A DNA stretch of 64,000 nucleotides, taken from the NCBI GenBank assembly GCA_041504365.1, contig CP167917.1:2790001-2854000 (forward strand), in the 5' to 3' direction. Positions 19,760 to 28,063 of the stretch are shown piece by piece. Positions within the stretch are counted from its first letter, which is position 1. Each line of letters begins with the position of its first letter. The DNA comes from Dryocola sp. LX212 (GTDB taxonomy: Bacteria > Pseudomonadota > Gammaproteobacteria > Enterobacterales > Enterobacteriaceae). The translations under genes were made by a program, and so were the position numbers. The notes beneath the pieces were generated by a model that was not told the origin of the DNA, searched no databases, and saw only the letters and a list, made by a program, of their open reading frames with translations.

Positions 19760-20335
19760 TTAGTGCAGGTTAGCGTTCTGCTTGCTTTGCCAGTAGGCCA
19801 GGATGCTGAGCGCCGCTGGTTTGATCTTCTCAATGCTGTCTAAGAAGTCTTCATGGGTCATGGTGTCCAGGTCGTCAAACCGCTCTTCCAGACCGTGCAG
19901 GGCAATCGGCTCCATCATCGCGACCAGCTCGGTCGGCAGCGGATCGACTTCCCACAGCAGCACGCCGCGCATATAGCCAAAGCACCACTCTTCAACGATG
20001 GTCAACTCCTGCTCCTCCACGAGGCTTACGCCAAACAGCGGTTCATACTGTTCGGGGTAGCTGCTAAGGCGCTCTGCAATGTCGTTGACGTGCCTGAAGG
20101 TCAGTTCGACAAATGTTTTCAGCTCGTCCTTAGATTCCCACAGCGGCTGATCGCCCTCTGCGCCCCAGAATGCCTCAAACGTGGCTTCCGGCCCCACATC
20201 CTTCGGCCCGGAGAGAATGGCGGTGAGCATGCCGTCCATTTCAGCCATATCCATGATGGAACGCTCGGTAGCGTGCTTCGTCAGCACGACATCAAGCCAT
20301 TCGATTTCTTCTTCGGTTAACGGTCCCTGGTTCAT
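19760..20335 (-). CDS. yecA: UPF0149/YecA-family protein lacking the zinc tail
   Basis: A 191-residue protein that aligns along its length with the body of E. coli YecA: PLTEEEIEWLDVVLTKH at the start, AEMDGMLTAILSGP, and the invariant ELTIVEEWCFGYMRG (about residues 110-125). E. coli YecA has 221 residues and ends in a Cys-rich SEC-C metal-binding motif. Here the protein stops at AYWQSKQNANLH with no such motif. The stop codon is clean, so this is a shorter natural version or an old truncation. By position it is yecA, next to leuZ. Confidence 0.85.
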   Translation of the reverse strand: MNQGPLTEEEIEWLDVVLTKHATERSIMDMAEMDGMLTAILSGPKDVGPEATFEAFWGAEGDQPLWESKDELKTFVELTFRHVNDIAERLSSYPEQYEPLFGVSLVEEQELTIVEEWCFGYMRGVLLWEVDPLPTELVAMMEPIALHGLEERFDDLDTMTHEDFLDSIEKIKPAALSILAYWQSKQNANLH

Positions 20336-20412
20336 TATGCGGACTCCAGTTGGGGTAAATTTTGCCGACGCAAGCCGGTAGATGAGAGGCGAATATTAGA
20401 GAATACGGGAGA

Positions 20413-20550
20413 AAAGGGAAATCGCAGGCATTAAAAAACCTCCCGTAGGAGGTACACACGACGCGGCTTCTCATTGATTTTATTATTTTTATTCCCGTGG
20501 TGTCCGGGGTGGGACTTGAACCCACAAGACAATAAGCTGAGGGATTTCAA
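20413..20550 (-). mobile_element. Outer attachment repeat with a tRNA-Leu 3' fragment (copy 1)
   Basis: This is the copy nearest yecA. It holds AAAGGGAAATCGCAGGCA, the tRNA terminator CCTCCCGTAGGAGG (20438-20452) and the last part of a tRNA-Leu from the CCA end (20498) to about the anticodon loop (20550), all on the minus strand. It is roughly 85-90% like copies 2 and 3. Its flank also matches the sequence beside copy 3 (63926-63945). It is the left end of the first island. Confidence 0.8.
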
Positions 20551-20755
20551 AAACCAACCACAGTTTTTACAAATCATAACCTTATGATTATATTAATATT
20601 ATTTAAATAGCGATGCGTAATATAGCAGCTTCTCACTTGTTTTTCACCGCTATTTTTAAAGAGCTTTAAAGTCAGTTGATCCACTCAACTTACCAGACCT
20701 CATCATTCTTTTTGTTGCGGGAAAAACCCCCAGGCACATGGGGCTAGATCAGTAT

Positions 20756-21019
20756 TTATTTCCAAGCACAGGCTTTTTGAAGCGGCATTAATGCTTCCGA
20801 TAACCCGGCCAAATCGAAAGTAGTTTGCACGGGGCTTTCATTGTAGGGAGTGATTTGAACATACATCCTGTTCTCATGGGCCAAAGCTTTTATAAACTCA
20901 ATAGTATTTTCGAGATAGAACACTGCTTTGGGATCGCTGGATATGCTCCAGCGCTTTACTTTTGCCTTCTATTTGTCCATGCGATACAGCATCTGAGCTT
21001 CATTTAGCCCCAGACAGGT
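20756..21019 (-). pseudogene. C-terminal fragment of a TagO/VasI-like protein
   Basis: From an internal stop (TAG, 20971-20969) to the stop at 20756, 70 codons read without interruption. They include KRWSISSDPKAVFYLE, MYVQITPYNESPVQTTFDL and the ending LMPLQKACAW. This pattern resembles the C-terminus of type VI secretion accessory proteins TagO/VasI. The frame continues upstream of the stop (LNEAQMLYRMDK), so the gene is broken and has no start. No other type VI genes are nearby. The family call is from memory and moderate. Confidence 0.45.
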
Positions 21020-21032
21020 ATCTGTCAGGACA

Positions 21033-22070
21033 TCAGGAAAAATCCACACGCAGATAAGCAAGTGTTGTGAACTGACCGACCTCTGGTGTATTGCCTGTTG
21101 TTCCTACCGGATAAGCATGCAATGTGACGTTGGCTCGATTGCTGTCATCCAGCTGGAATGGAATAACGCTGCTGCTGTCGTTAGGGACAAGTGGGCTGCC
21201 GCTGCCATCAGTGACCACTACACCTACATCAGGATTATCAGACTGTAGGGCATTAGGTACGTCAGCAGAAGGTGTTCCCTGGAGGCGCAGTGTCAAATTA
21301 GCTGTCGCACTAAGATCGTTACACTGAATTGGAACGTTGAATGTTTTAGGCGTATAACTTTGTGGCTTTTGTCCAGCGACTTCAAAATCTCCGGAGAAAA
21401 ATGACCCTAGCGAAACGACCAATTGTGTGCCTGCACCTACAATACAATTTTGAGGTACTGTAACTGTGCCTGAAAAATAGTAATCCATTGTTGGACTACC
21501 GTCTGGTATACATTGCCCATCATTCGCCATGCAGCTATAGACTGAGGCTAATTTCATATTTGGGATAAAGGTTGTGCCGACAAAAGGTTTGCTGATGCGT
21601 AATGCCATATTACCATGTGTTCCTGTCGCAGCTGGCTGAGTTACAGGAGCGCTATTACATTTTGTCACATTGCCCGACGTCGCCTGATTTGAAAATGGTA
21701 TATCTTTCGGCACATCCCAATACTTATCTGAAATTCTTATTTTCGCATCAATATAATTGTTAACTGAATACCATCCATCACCAGCTGCTGACGGAGGAAG
21801 ATACATTTGTGCAGTAAAGGTCCAGATAACATTCGTTGCGCTGCCGCAATTACAAGACATGGTTGTGCTAAGACCATCCCATGTATCTACCGGGTCTACA
21901 GAATAACCAACCGTGTTTTTTTCAGGATCGGTTATATTTAGATTTCCAATGTTTACCGAAACTGCATTTGGGCCAGAAGTGCCGTGACAATTCCCATTCG
22001 AAAATGCTGGCTCTGAAAAAAAAGCAATACAACAACAGATGGAAACAAAAAATACTTTACTATTCCTCAC
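21033..22070 (-). CDS. Orphan fimbrial tip adhesin (chaperone-usher type)
   Basis: A 345-residue secreted protein. Residues 1-24 are a Sec signal (ending EPAFS). The middle is a Cys-containing N-terminal domain (CNCGSATNVIWTFTAQMY, YSCMANDGQC). From about residue 200 it is a typical pilin domain: VPQNCIVGAG, FNVPIQCN, LTLRLQG, VGVVVTDGSGSPLVPNDSS and the terminal FTTLAYLRVDF beta strand. This two-domain plan is that of usher-assembled tip adhesins. No usher, chaperone or major pilin is in the window, so it either uses another fimbrial system or is a remnant. It is AT-richer than the host genes. Confidence 0.75.
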   Translation of the reverse strand: MRNSKVFFVSICCCIAFFSEPAFSNGNCHGTSGPNAVSVNIGNLNITDPEKNTVGYSVDPVDTWDGLSTTMSCNCGSATNVIWTFTAQMYLPPSAAGDGWYSVNNYIDAKIRISDKYWDVPKDIPFSNQATSGNVTKCNSAPVTQPAATGTHGNMALRISKPFVGTTFIPNMKLASVYSCMANDGQCIPDGSPTMDYYFSGTVTVPQNCIVGAGTQLVVSLGSFFSGDFEVAGQKPQSYTPKTFNVPIQCNDLSATANLTLRLQGTPSADVPNALQSDNPDVGVVVTDGSGSPLVPNDSSSVIPFQLDDSNRANVTLHAYPVGTTGNTPEVGQFTTLAYLRVDFS

Positions 22071-22232
22071 TTATTAACCCCTCCAAAATCATCTGCCGCA
22101 TAAAGCCTGCAATACGGTGCTGAAATGGATAATTTTTCTCAGCCATATAACCTGCTATCGTTTTTAATGTTTCGAACTCGACCATAAAATAAAGCGAGTT
22201 GTTTCTTTTAGTTGTCTAGTTGATCTATTCAT
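22060..22232 (-). pseudogene. Small frameshifted gene upstream of the adhesin
   Basis: An ATG at 22232 with GGAG 8 bases upstream begins MNRSTRQLKETTRF and stops after 22 codons (22164). In the next frame an open stretch reads MVEFETLKTIAGYMAEKNY... and ends LISEE at 22060, overlapping the adhesin start. One frameshift would join the two into a single protein of about 57 residues. I do not recognise the family. Confidence 0.3.
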
Positions 22233-22476
22233 CAATTATTCTCCTCAATGCATGTAACAGTATCATTAATATCACTTTATGGTAGTCCATTTTTGCAAGG
22301 AAGGCCCGACAATCATATACAAAAAATGCCAGGGCTGGATAAATTTACAGTAAAATTCATAGATCAATAGGCATCCGTAAACTAAGCTCACTCTGCTTTA
22401 TCGTTAAAGCGGTAGGCCATGGTTCGCCTGTGACCTCTGGCATGAGCGAATAGCTGGCGGATGCATCCAACACCCA

Positions 22477-22656
22477 TTAGCCGCCCATTTCACTGCAAAA
22501 ATCCACCAGCTACTGGCGGTGTTTGACGTTCTCTCCGCTCTCATCTTCTGCCGCAAGCCCGACCATGACTAGCTGTGTCAGCATCAGCTGGCAGCAGTCA
22601 ATGTTGTTCTGCATAAGACCGGCCAGGTACTCTATTTGACTTCCCGTTTTTGTAAC
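22477..22656 (-). pseudogene. Unrecognised gene fragment with an internal stop
   Basis: A frame without a start codon reads IEYLAGLMQNNIDCCQLMLT, then MVGLAAEDESGENVKHRQ, an internal TAG, and LVDFCSEMGG before TAA. The composition looks like a real decayed protein. Family not recognised. The remaining sequence from 22240 to 22950 shows no other gene I can support. Confidence 0.35.
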
Positions 22657-22950
22657 TTAGGCCGCGCTAAAGAATGTTCGCGGTATATGTCATATTCTGC
22701 TGTTTTAATATGGTTAATTTCCGTTTCGTTAACTGATGACATACAGATAACTCTAGTTCAGCACGACAGCAAAAAGAAAGTGGGTTTTGGCGTCTGATAG
22801 CGCGCAAATTGCGCTGGTAGACATTGCAAATAATAAAAACCCCGCCGTAGCGTAACACCGATCGGTTAAGTAAAATGATCGGTTGAACGATCCGGCAGGT
22901 ATAAAACTGCGAAAAATGCGGGAGGATGTGGAGCAGTTCATCCTGCCGGA

Positions 22951-22980
22951 GAAAATAAAACGGCCCAAAGAAAGGGCCGT
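22951..22980 (-). terminator. Terminator downstream of the tRNA pair
   Basis: ACGGCCC-TTTCTTT-GGGCCGT on the minus strand, followed by TTTTATTTTC. It lies 136 bases beyond the tRNA-Gly gene in the direction of transcription. Confidence 0.7.
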
Positions 22981-23115
22981 AGGGATCTCAAAAACCCAGT
23001 ACCCTGTTCACTCAAAACATCTTAATTGAACGGTGTTACGCCGTAGCTAGGTTTCAATGAAGACGTCTTTCCACCACTCAGGGTAACCCATCATCGCAGG
23101 TGGTAAGGCTGAATC

Positions 23116-23190
<75 letters not shown>

Positions 23191-23193
23191 AAC

Positions 23194-23269
23194 TGGCGGC
23201 CCTTGCTGGATTTGAACCAGCGTCATAACGATTATGAGTCGCGCGCTCTTCCATCTGAGCTAAAGGGCC
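23194..23269 (-). tRNA. tRNA with CAT anticodon, most like tRNA-Ile2
   Basis: A 76-base cloverleaf: acceptor GGCCCTT/AAGGGCC, discriminator G, encoded CCA, and anticodon CAT (23236-23234) in the loop ACTCATAA. The acceptor stem and GACTCATAATCG arm match E. coli ileX/ileY rather than elongator or initiator tRNA-Met. If so, TilS would convert the anticodon C to lysidine and the tRNA would read the rare AUA codon. An elongator Met identity is the alternative. Confidence 0.85.
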
Positions 23270-23603
23270 TTGACTTAAGAATAAGTTTATTGGGCAACTC
23301 AGTAAACAATATATTTTTTGCAAAGTGTAACTCTTTATGAAACAAGCACATCAACGAACAAGCCACCCCAAGTTTATTGGATTAGCAATGTGCTTATTTC
23401 ATGATGCAGCAAAAAACAATCTCGCTATTAATTAAATATGTTAATTACTTCGAAGTAGTCTCATGCGAATTATCACGCTGGAAAAGCGTCAACTCCTCTA
23501 TTCGTTCACCTGATGGAAGGTTACAGTGCCGAACCTCACCTTCTGGATTCTTAACGATTTCAAGCTTACCGGACTGGCACCGCCGAGGTGACTGTGACGC
23601 CGG

Positions 23604-23684
23604 GGCCAGATCCCGGGTTTTGCATATTCTCTTCCTGATGCGTTCTTATTTCAGTGAACTGAAGAACGATTCAGCCACCGTATT
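23604..23684 (-). pseudogene. Fragment of an IS3-family transposase (OrfB)
   Basis: 27 codons read NTVAESFFSSLK, a stop, then ERIRKRICKTRDLA. This is the conserved DDE-domain end of IS3-family OrfB (catalytic Glu in VESFF, followed by the SLK.ERI segment), with an in-frame stop. No terminal inverted repeats or orfA remain. Beyond it a short frame (CQSGKLEIVKNPEGEVRHC, 23480-23590) may belong to another lost gene. Sequence from 23270 to 23480 holds nothing I can support. Confidence 0.7.
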
Positions 23685-23864
23685 GACGCTCCTATGTCAA
23701 GAGGGGGCGATTGGCATATGCGAGATCCGATAAAATCAATGGATATAGTTCACGAACGATGTAGCACTTCAGACAGCGTATTGCTTCCATTTTTGTATGC
23801 CCATACGCTCCCCCTATGCTCAAACTATAGGGCAGGATCGTCTACCGGGCCGGGGTCAGTCCAA

Positions 23865-23921
23865 CAGACTGCACGATATGACAGGAAAATTGCAGTCGTT
23901 CCGGTTGTAGGTGGGCAGTAG
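23865..23921 (+). pseudogene. C-terminal stub of a tyrosine integrase
   Basis: Eighteen codons and a stop, QTARYDRKIAVVPVVGGQ, are identical in 17 of 18 residues to the C-terminus of the intact integrase at 62875-63885 and include the catalytic tyrosine. At the DNA level the two differ at many third positions, so it is a related but separate integrase. It ends 37 bases before attachment copy 2, the same arrangement as in the prophage. Confidence 0.85.
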
Positions 23922-23958
23922 AATATTATGAAAGAGTATTATGAAATGGTTGGTTTGT

Positions 23959-24085
23959 GGCAATAAAAAACCTCCCGTAGGAGGTTTACACGACACTGCT
24001 TATCATTGATTTTATTCTTTTTATTCCCGTGGTGCCCGGGGTGGGACTTGAACCCACAAGGCCATAAGCCGAGGGATTTTAAATC
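23959..24085 (-). mobile_element. Left attachment site of the prophage (copy 2)
   Basis: Positions 23959-24018 are identical to 63941-64000 for the full 60 bases that the window allows. The repeat carries the tRNA-Leu terminator (CCTCCCGTAGGAGG, 23971-23984) and the tRNA-Leu 3' part from CCA (24030) into the anticodon arm (24085, anticodon TAA), minus strand. Past 24085 the sequence no longer matches tRNA-Leu (GATTTAAATCGCG instead of a paired stem), so recombination falls near the anticodon arm. Confidence 0.88.
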
Positions 24086-24202
24086 GCGTGTGTATTTTAG
24101 TAATTTCAATAAGTTATGGGAATTCTTCGCCAATAAACTCAAATTCACACAGCTATAAAATCAATATGTTATCGTTCTCGATCTCCAGCAATGGCGAAGT
24201 TT

Positions 24203-24227
24203 AAAACCCCATCATTTACATGATGGG
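24203..24227 (-). terminator. Terminator of the SOS operon
   Basis: CCCATCAT-GTAA-ATGATGGG on the minus strand, followed by GTTTTAAAC, 33 bases after the stop of the UmuD'-like gene. Between 24086 and 24203 I see no gene. Confidence 0.65.
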
Positions 24228-24259
24228 CACATCGTCGAACTCACCACTCCGGGCATCGT

Positions 24260-24577
24260 TCAGAACGGCAAGTTATGATCATGCATACGCTCGATAAGGA
24301 ATACGACGCGGCCCATTACGGTAACATCATCCAGAGCCTCTCCCTCTATCGCTTCGCCATCTTCAGTAATCAGCGCGCCGCCCATCACCTTCGCGAATTC
24401 GTTGCGGCCTTCTGTAGCGATTAGCACTACGCACCCAGGCTCACAACGCATAGTCTTATCTATGACGGCGTACCCTGATGATGTTTCGATGGCTTGCCTG
24501 TTGCCGCCAAGGCCTAGCAAATTGTTTAGAGTGAGCGTGGTCTCTGTGTAATCTTTTGCTGGAGATGGAAAGCCCAT
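24260..24577 (-). CDS. UmuD'-like protein lacking the catalytic serine segment
   Basis: A 105-residue protein starting MGFPSPAKDYTETTLTLNNL. E. coli UmuD is cut before a GFPSPAADYVE sequence to give active UmuD', so this protein begins exactly at the processed end. The remaining S24-fold strands are visible: AVIDKTMRCEPGCVVLIA, EFAKV (Lys63 at the place of the catalytic lysine) and DVTVMGRVVFLIE. The GDSM-type segment with the catalytic serine is missing, so self-cleavage is unlikely. It overlaps the upstream gene as TAATG and is under a LexA box. It may bind UmuC or UmuD to modulate translesion synthesis; phage P1 HumD is a precedent for a phage UmuD' homologue. Confidence 0.75.
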   Translation of the reverse strand: MGFPSPAKDYTETTLTLNNLLGLGGNRQAIETSSGYAVIDKTMRCEPGCVVLIATEGRNEFAKVMGGALITEDGEAIEGEALDDVTVMGRVVFLIERMHDHNLPF

Positions 24578-24816
24578 TATCTCACCCCGCCCATGTTCAT
24601 CATGAAGTAAACTTTGTTCTCACCTTCGTGCGGCGTGTAGTCGCGGAACGAACCCTGATAGAACTCTATCCAGTCGTTGGACTGTTTCAGCGACCAGTGA
24701 TGATTGACCTTTTCAAGCTCGCGCACAAAGTCGGCAGCTGATACTACCTGGCCCCGCACCGGGTCTTGCTTAATGGCGCTTACGAACGCACCCCTGATGT
24801 CATAGTCTCGCGGCAT
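24577..24816 (-). CDS. Hypothetical SOS-operon protein
   Basis: A 79-residue protein starting MPRDYDIRGAFVSAIKQDP, not recognised. It is rich in charged and aromatic residues, with no membrane segment. I chose the ATG at 24816, which has AAGGAG about 7 bases upstream; an earlier in-frame ATG at 24834 overlaps that site. It is the first gene after the LexA box and is translationally coupled (TAATG) to the UmuD'-like gene, so a role in the phage's SOS response is likely but unproven. Confidence 0.7.
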   Translation of the reverse strand: MPRDYDIRGAFVSAIKQDPVRGQVVSAADFVRELEKVNHHWSLKQSNDWIEFYQGSFRDYTPHEGENKVYFMMNMGGVR

Positions 24817-24836
24817 GATGAACTCCTTTATCAAAA

Positions 24837-24856
24837 TACTGTATGCATAAACAGTA
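24837..24856. promoter_or_regulatory. LexA box
   Basis: TACTGTATGCATAAACAGTA carries the canonical CTGT-N8-ACAG core (24839-24854) with extra matches in the flanks. It lies 21 bases upstream of the first gene of the two-gene operon. The host LexA repressor should hold the operon silent until DNA damage. Confidence 0.9.
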
Positions 24857-25020
24857 TTTCAAAACTGGTAGTTGATCAAGTGCTGATCAGACTCGTCTGA
24901 GGTGCTAAACTTCTGGCCTATTAACATAAACGAATTTTAAATGCGCAAGCCATTGTTGCAGCGCCTTCTTTTAACAGCATGCCTATGCGGCCTCTGCAAA
25001 AATTTCATTAGGGAAATGGG

Positions 25021-26040
25021 ATGAGAAGTGAAATCCACAGCCTCCAGATACTACGAGGGGTAGCCGCAATGATGGTTGTCACTAACCACTTTTGGGGATC
25101 CGTTTTCGGTGGCATTTTTAAATTCAATGGCGGCTTTGGTGTGGATATATTCTTTGTCCTGAGTGGGTTCCTGATGGTTTACACTCAGACTGAAAAGCGC
25201 GGCCCAGTTACATTTTTCATTGGTCGTGTTAAGAGAATTATCCCTCTTTATTTTATTATATCCCTACCTCTTATCTTGATGTATGTAAACCTTAAAGACA
25301 TATATCCATTACTTAGTAATATTCTTTTATTACCATCATTCGGTAAAAGCCATCATGAGCTTGCCAATGGCCCGGCATGGACTCTGGTTTACGAAATGAT
25401 ATTTTATGTGTTCTTTGCCATTTCATTATTAATTAGCAAAAATAACGTCAAGGCTTGCCTCATAACCGTTTCAATGATTGCCGCCGCCTTGTACATCACA
25501 ATATATCAAATAGGGGTATCCCCTAGATATGGATGGATTCACTTGGGTTATATTTTAGGCGACACGCTTATGATTGACTTTGCAGCTGGTTGCATCATAG
25601 CTGTAGTTTATCAAAAGGTAAACGTAAAAGCGTTTATAGACTTTAGACTACTAGTATTAATCGCTATAGCTATCACCTATGTAGCTCTTAATATTATGGA
25701 TGATGCTAGGATTTATAGATTTGGCATACCGGCAATGATACTCATAACCTTTGCAATATACACAAAAGAAGGCAGTGGTTATTTATATAAAGCATTACAT
25801 ACTGTCGGGGATGCATCATTCAGCATCTATTTATCACATATTTATTTCTCTTATGCAATAAAAGCCACCAGAACAGCCAACCAAGTAAGCATAGAAAATA
25901 CTGAAATTTCCGTCATCTTAATCACATTGATATGCGTATTCGTTGGAATATTCATAAACAGAACAGTAGAAAAACCTTTGATGGATTTTTTATCAAACAA
26001 AAAAAACCAACCAAATGGTCAAACAATTAGTTGTAGTTAA
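25021..26040 (+). CDS. Acyltransferase family 3 membrane protein (O-antigen acetylase-like)
   Basis: A 339-residue inner-membrane protein with about ten hydrophobic helices. The start (HSLQILRGVAAMMVVTNHFW) has the R-x10-H motif of the acyltransferase-3 family, followed by GGFGVDIFFVLSGFLM. The family includes phage O-antigen acetylases (OafA, Oac). It is the only plus-strand gene of this end, is markedly AT-rich and sits between the attachment site and the tailspike, the usual place of lysogenic-conversion genes. It may modify surface polysaccharide and block the phage's own receptor. Confidence 0.85.
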   Translation: MRSEIHSLQILRGVAAMMVVTNHFWGSVFGGIFKFNGGFGVDIFFVLSGFLMVYTQTEKRGPVTFFIGRVKRIIPLYFIISLPLILMYVNLKDIYPLLSNILLLPSFGKSHHELANGPAWTLVYEMIFYVFFAISLLISKNNVKACLITVSMIAAALYITIYQIGVSPRYGWIHLGYILGDTLMIDFAAGCIIAVVYQKVNVKAFIDFRLLVLIAIAITYVALNIMDDARIYRFGIPAMILITFAIYTKEGSGYLYKALHTVGDASFSIYLSHIYFSYAIKATRTANQVSIENTEISVILITLICVFVGIFINRTVEKPLMDFLSNKKNQPNGQTISCS

Positions 26041-26057
26041 TGCTTGCAGTTATAAAC

Positions 26058-26078
26058 AAAAGGGGCTTTCGCCCCTTC
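26058..26078. terminator. Terminator between acyltransferase and tailspike
   Basis: AAGGGGC-TTTC-GCCCCTT, a 7-base-pair stem between two convergent stop codons. The flanking runs are short. Confidence 0.6.
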
Positions 26079-26080
26079 AT

Positions 26081-28006
26081 CTATGAGGAGGATAATGCAG
26101 CCATATTCCTTGTTAAAGCCCCTGAACCAACCACACCGCTCCCAATGACATAGAACCCAGGCGCCTGACCGCTGGCGGCGGTATCGATAAAATAAACTTG
26201 GCCTGCAACAACTGTTGCGCCGTTCATCTGCGCTACTCCGGTTAATGGCATTTTTATGTTATTGAAATCTTTTATGGTTGGATATGACGCATAGTTGAAA
26301 TTACGAATAAAATCACGGCCTATTGTTCTAATATAACAATTGCGAATTGATTGTGATGTGAAAGCATTTCCAATCGGCCACGCGATCGCATCATATGTCA
26401 TGTTGAATATTCTAACTCCGTTAACATCCATGCCATCCTGCTGCATGTAAATACCTTGATTGCATCTTGTCAGGAACCCACCATGTATCTCCAGATATCC
26501 TAGAAAGGAAGTAACTTGTATTGCAAAGTTACCTGTAACATCAGTAATCACGTTGTCAATTAGCAGGGTGTCAGTGGATCCTTTCTCGATAAGAATCCCT
26601 GTTGTACCCGCGGTGTTAATGTTATTCCTTTCTATTCTTACGTTTCTGATAAAGAACCCATCGCCAGTAACGCCACAATTGACATGAATTGCATGAAGTG
26701 ATGAACTTTTAAAATTGTTATCACACACTGTCACATCACTTGCTGTAGATACTCCACCAGTAGTGTGCTGATAAAGCTGGAATGCAATCTTGCAATTCCG
26801 TGAGCTATTGTGATGAACCCTTGCGTCTGATGCTGTATATCCTAACTCGTAAGCACCTCCATTAGTTACACCTTCCACAAAGTTAAAAGCAATTTCAACC
26901 TCTTGGGAGTTGCCACCATTAAGAATACCGAACTCACCAGCCACACCACTTACATGACAATATGTTATTGACCAGTTATTCCCCTGCCAGTTGATCGCTT
27001 GTACTTTGGAATTAGTACATTTAATCCTTCGAATGGTTACCCGATCTCCCTTTCCTCTCAGAGCAACATGCTGTGAATTAAGTATTTCAAAACCAGAAAA
27101 TTCAACATCACTTATGGTTGTATTCCCAGAGTAGAACGATGGTGTATCGACCGCCGTCGAGGCGAAGTCAAATTGCGGAACGCCTTCGCAAATAAAACTT
27201 TTGACAAGATTTACTGTGCCACTACATACAAATGCATCATCACCAATCTGTTTAGACGCAGTTACGATTCGATATGAATTATTAGACATCACACGATTAA
27301 GTATAGCGGTAACATCCCCGCCACCCACCGCACCTAGTTGCCTGATGTCCACTACGCCATTCGTCGGTTGGAACACAAATGAAACATTCGTATTCGCCGT
27401 TGACTGCACCGCATCAATGTCATTCGGCGTCACACCGCTTGTTTCTACAGCAAGCCAGTACCCTCGCCCACCGCTGGATATATCAACATAACTCTGCAAG
27501 TCATAAAGTTGCCCAACCTTAGTCCATGCCGCCGCCTTCAGCGTTGTCATGTCTCGCACGGCTATTGCTGCGTTTCCTACGAGTTGTGCGCCGCCAGAGG
27601 CAGAAAGATTTGATCTAAGCGATGCATCACCAACTCCAATCCATGCGCCAGTGCCAATACCCCCTGTCGATTCTGGAGTGGAATCAGCCGGAACATCTTT
27701 CGGAAATACGCCATCCCAGCGATAATACTCACCGTCGCCATCAGGCAATGCCCAGCGAAGAACCTGATTAGGAAGCGTTAGTGTGGCCCCATCCTGGAAT
27801 GAATCAATTAGTATCCACCCATAAGAAGCGATTGCCCGTTCGTTCTGTTTTTCGATTCCATACCACGTCAACCGAGAGGTTCCAAAGCGATCATCCCAGA
27901 CCTCATTAACGCGGTCATTTTCGCGGTGATCCATATTTTCAGCGTTATCATACAAATCTTTTGCAGCAGCAGACCCCAGCGGATTGCGGGTATTGTAAGT
28001 CGTCAT
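26081..28006 (-). CDS. Tailspike with beta-helix, likely polysaccharide depolymerase
   Basis: A 641-residue protein at the distal end of the late operon. Residues 1-130 match the conserved virion-binding head of enterobacterial phage tailspikes (NPLGSAAAKDLYDNAENMDH, WDDRFGTSRLTWYGIEKQ, VGDASLRSNLS). The rest is rich in Asn, Gly and Val turns typical of a right-handed parallel beta-helix (pectin-lyase fold), e.g. NNSRNCKIAF-like repeats around 380-520. Such spikes degrade O-antigen or capsule. The catalytic residues cannot be assigned by eye. The body is AT-richer than the head, which suggests domain exchange. Confidence 0.8.
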   Translation of the reverse strand: MTTYNTRNPLGSAAAKDLYDNAENMDHRENDRVNEVWDDRFGTSRLTWYGIEKQNERAIASYGWILIDSFQDGATLTLPNQVLRWALPDGDGEYYRWDGVFPKDVPADSTPESTGGIGTGAWIGVGDASLRSNLSASGGAQLVGNAAIAVRDMTTLKAAAWTKVGQLYDLQSYVDISSGGRGYWLAVETSGVTPNDIDAVQSTANTNVSFVFQPTNGVVDIRQLGAVGGGDVTAILNRVMSNNSYRIVTASKQIGDDAFVCSGTVNLVKSFICEGVPQFDFASTAVDTPSFYSGNTTISDVEFSGFEILNSQHVALRGKGDRVTIRRIKCTNSKVQAINWQGNNWSITYCHVSGVAGEFGILNGGNSQEVEIAFNFVEGVTNGGAYELGYTASDARVHHNSSRNCKIAFQLYQHTTGGVSTASDVTVCDNNFKSSSLHAIHVNCGVTGDGFFIRNVRIERNNINTAGTTGILIEKGSTDTLLIDNVITDVTGNFAIQVTSFLGYLEIHGGFLTRCNQGIYMQQDGMDVNGVRIFNMTYDAIAWPIGNAFTSQSIRNCYIRTIGRDFIRNFNYASYPTIKDFNNIKMPLTGVAQMNGATVVAGQVYFIDTAASGQAPGFYVIGSGVVGSGALTRNMAALSSS

Positions 28007-28022
28007 TTGGGCCTCATAAACG

Positions 28023-28043
28023 AAAAAACCCGCCGTAGCGGGT
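28023..28043 (-). terminator. Intrinsic terminator between tail tip and tailspike genes
   Basis: AACCCGC-TAC-GGCGGGTTTTTTCG on the minus strand, 17 bases before the tailspike start. It lies within the late transcription unit. Confidence 0.8.
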
Positions 28044-28063
28044 TGTTAAATTAGGGGTTCAGT

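Noticed and set aside
22667..22968. Two overlapping minus-strand frames of 63 and 71 codons downstream of the tRNAs
   Set aside because: They cross a terminator, have no ribosome site and show no family pattern.
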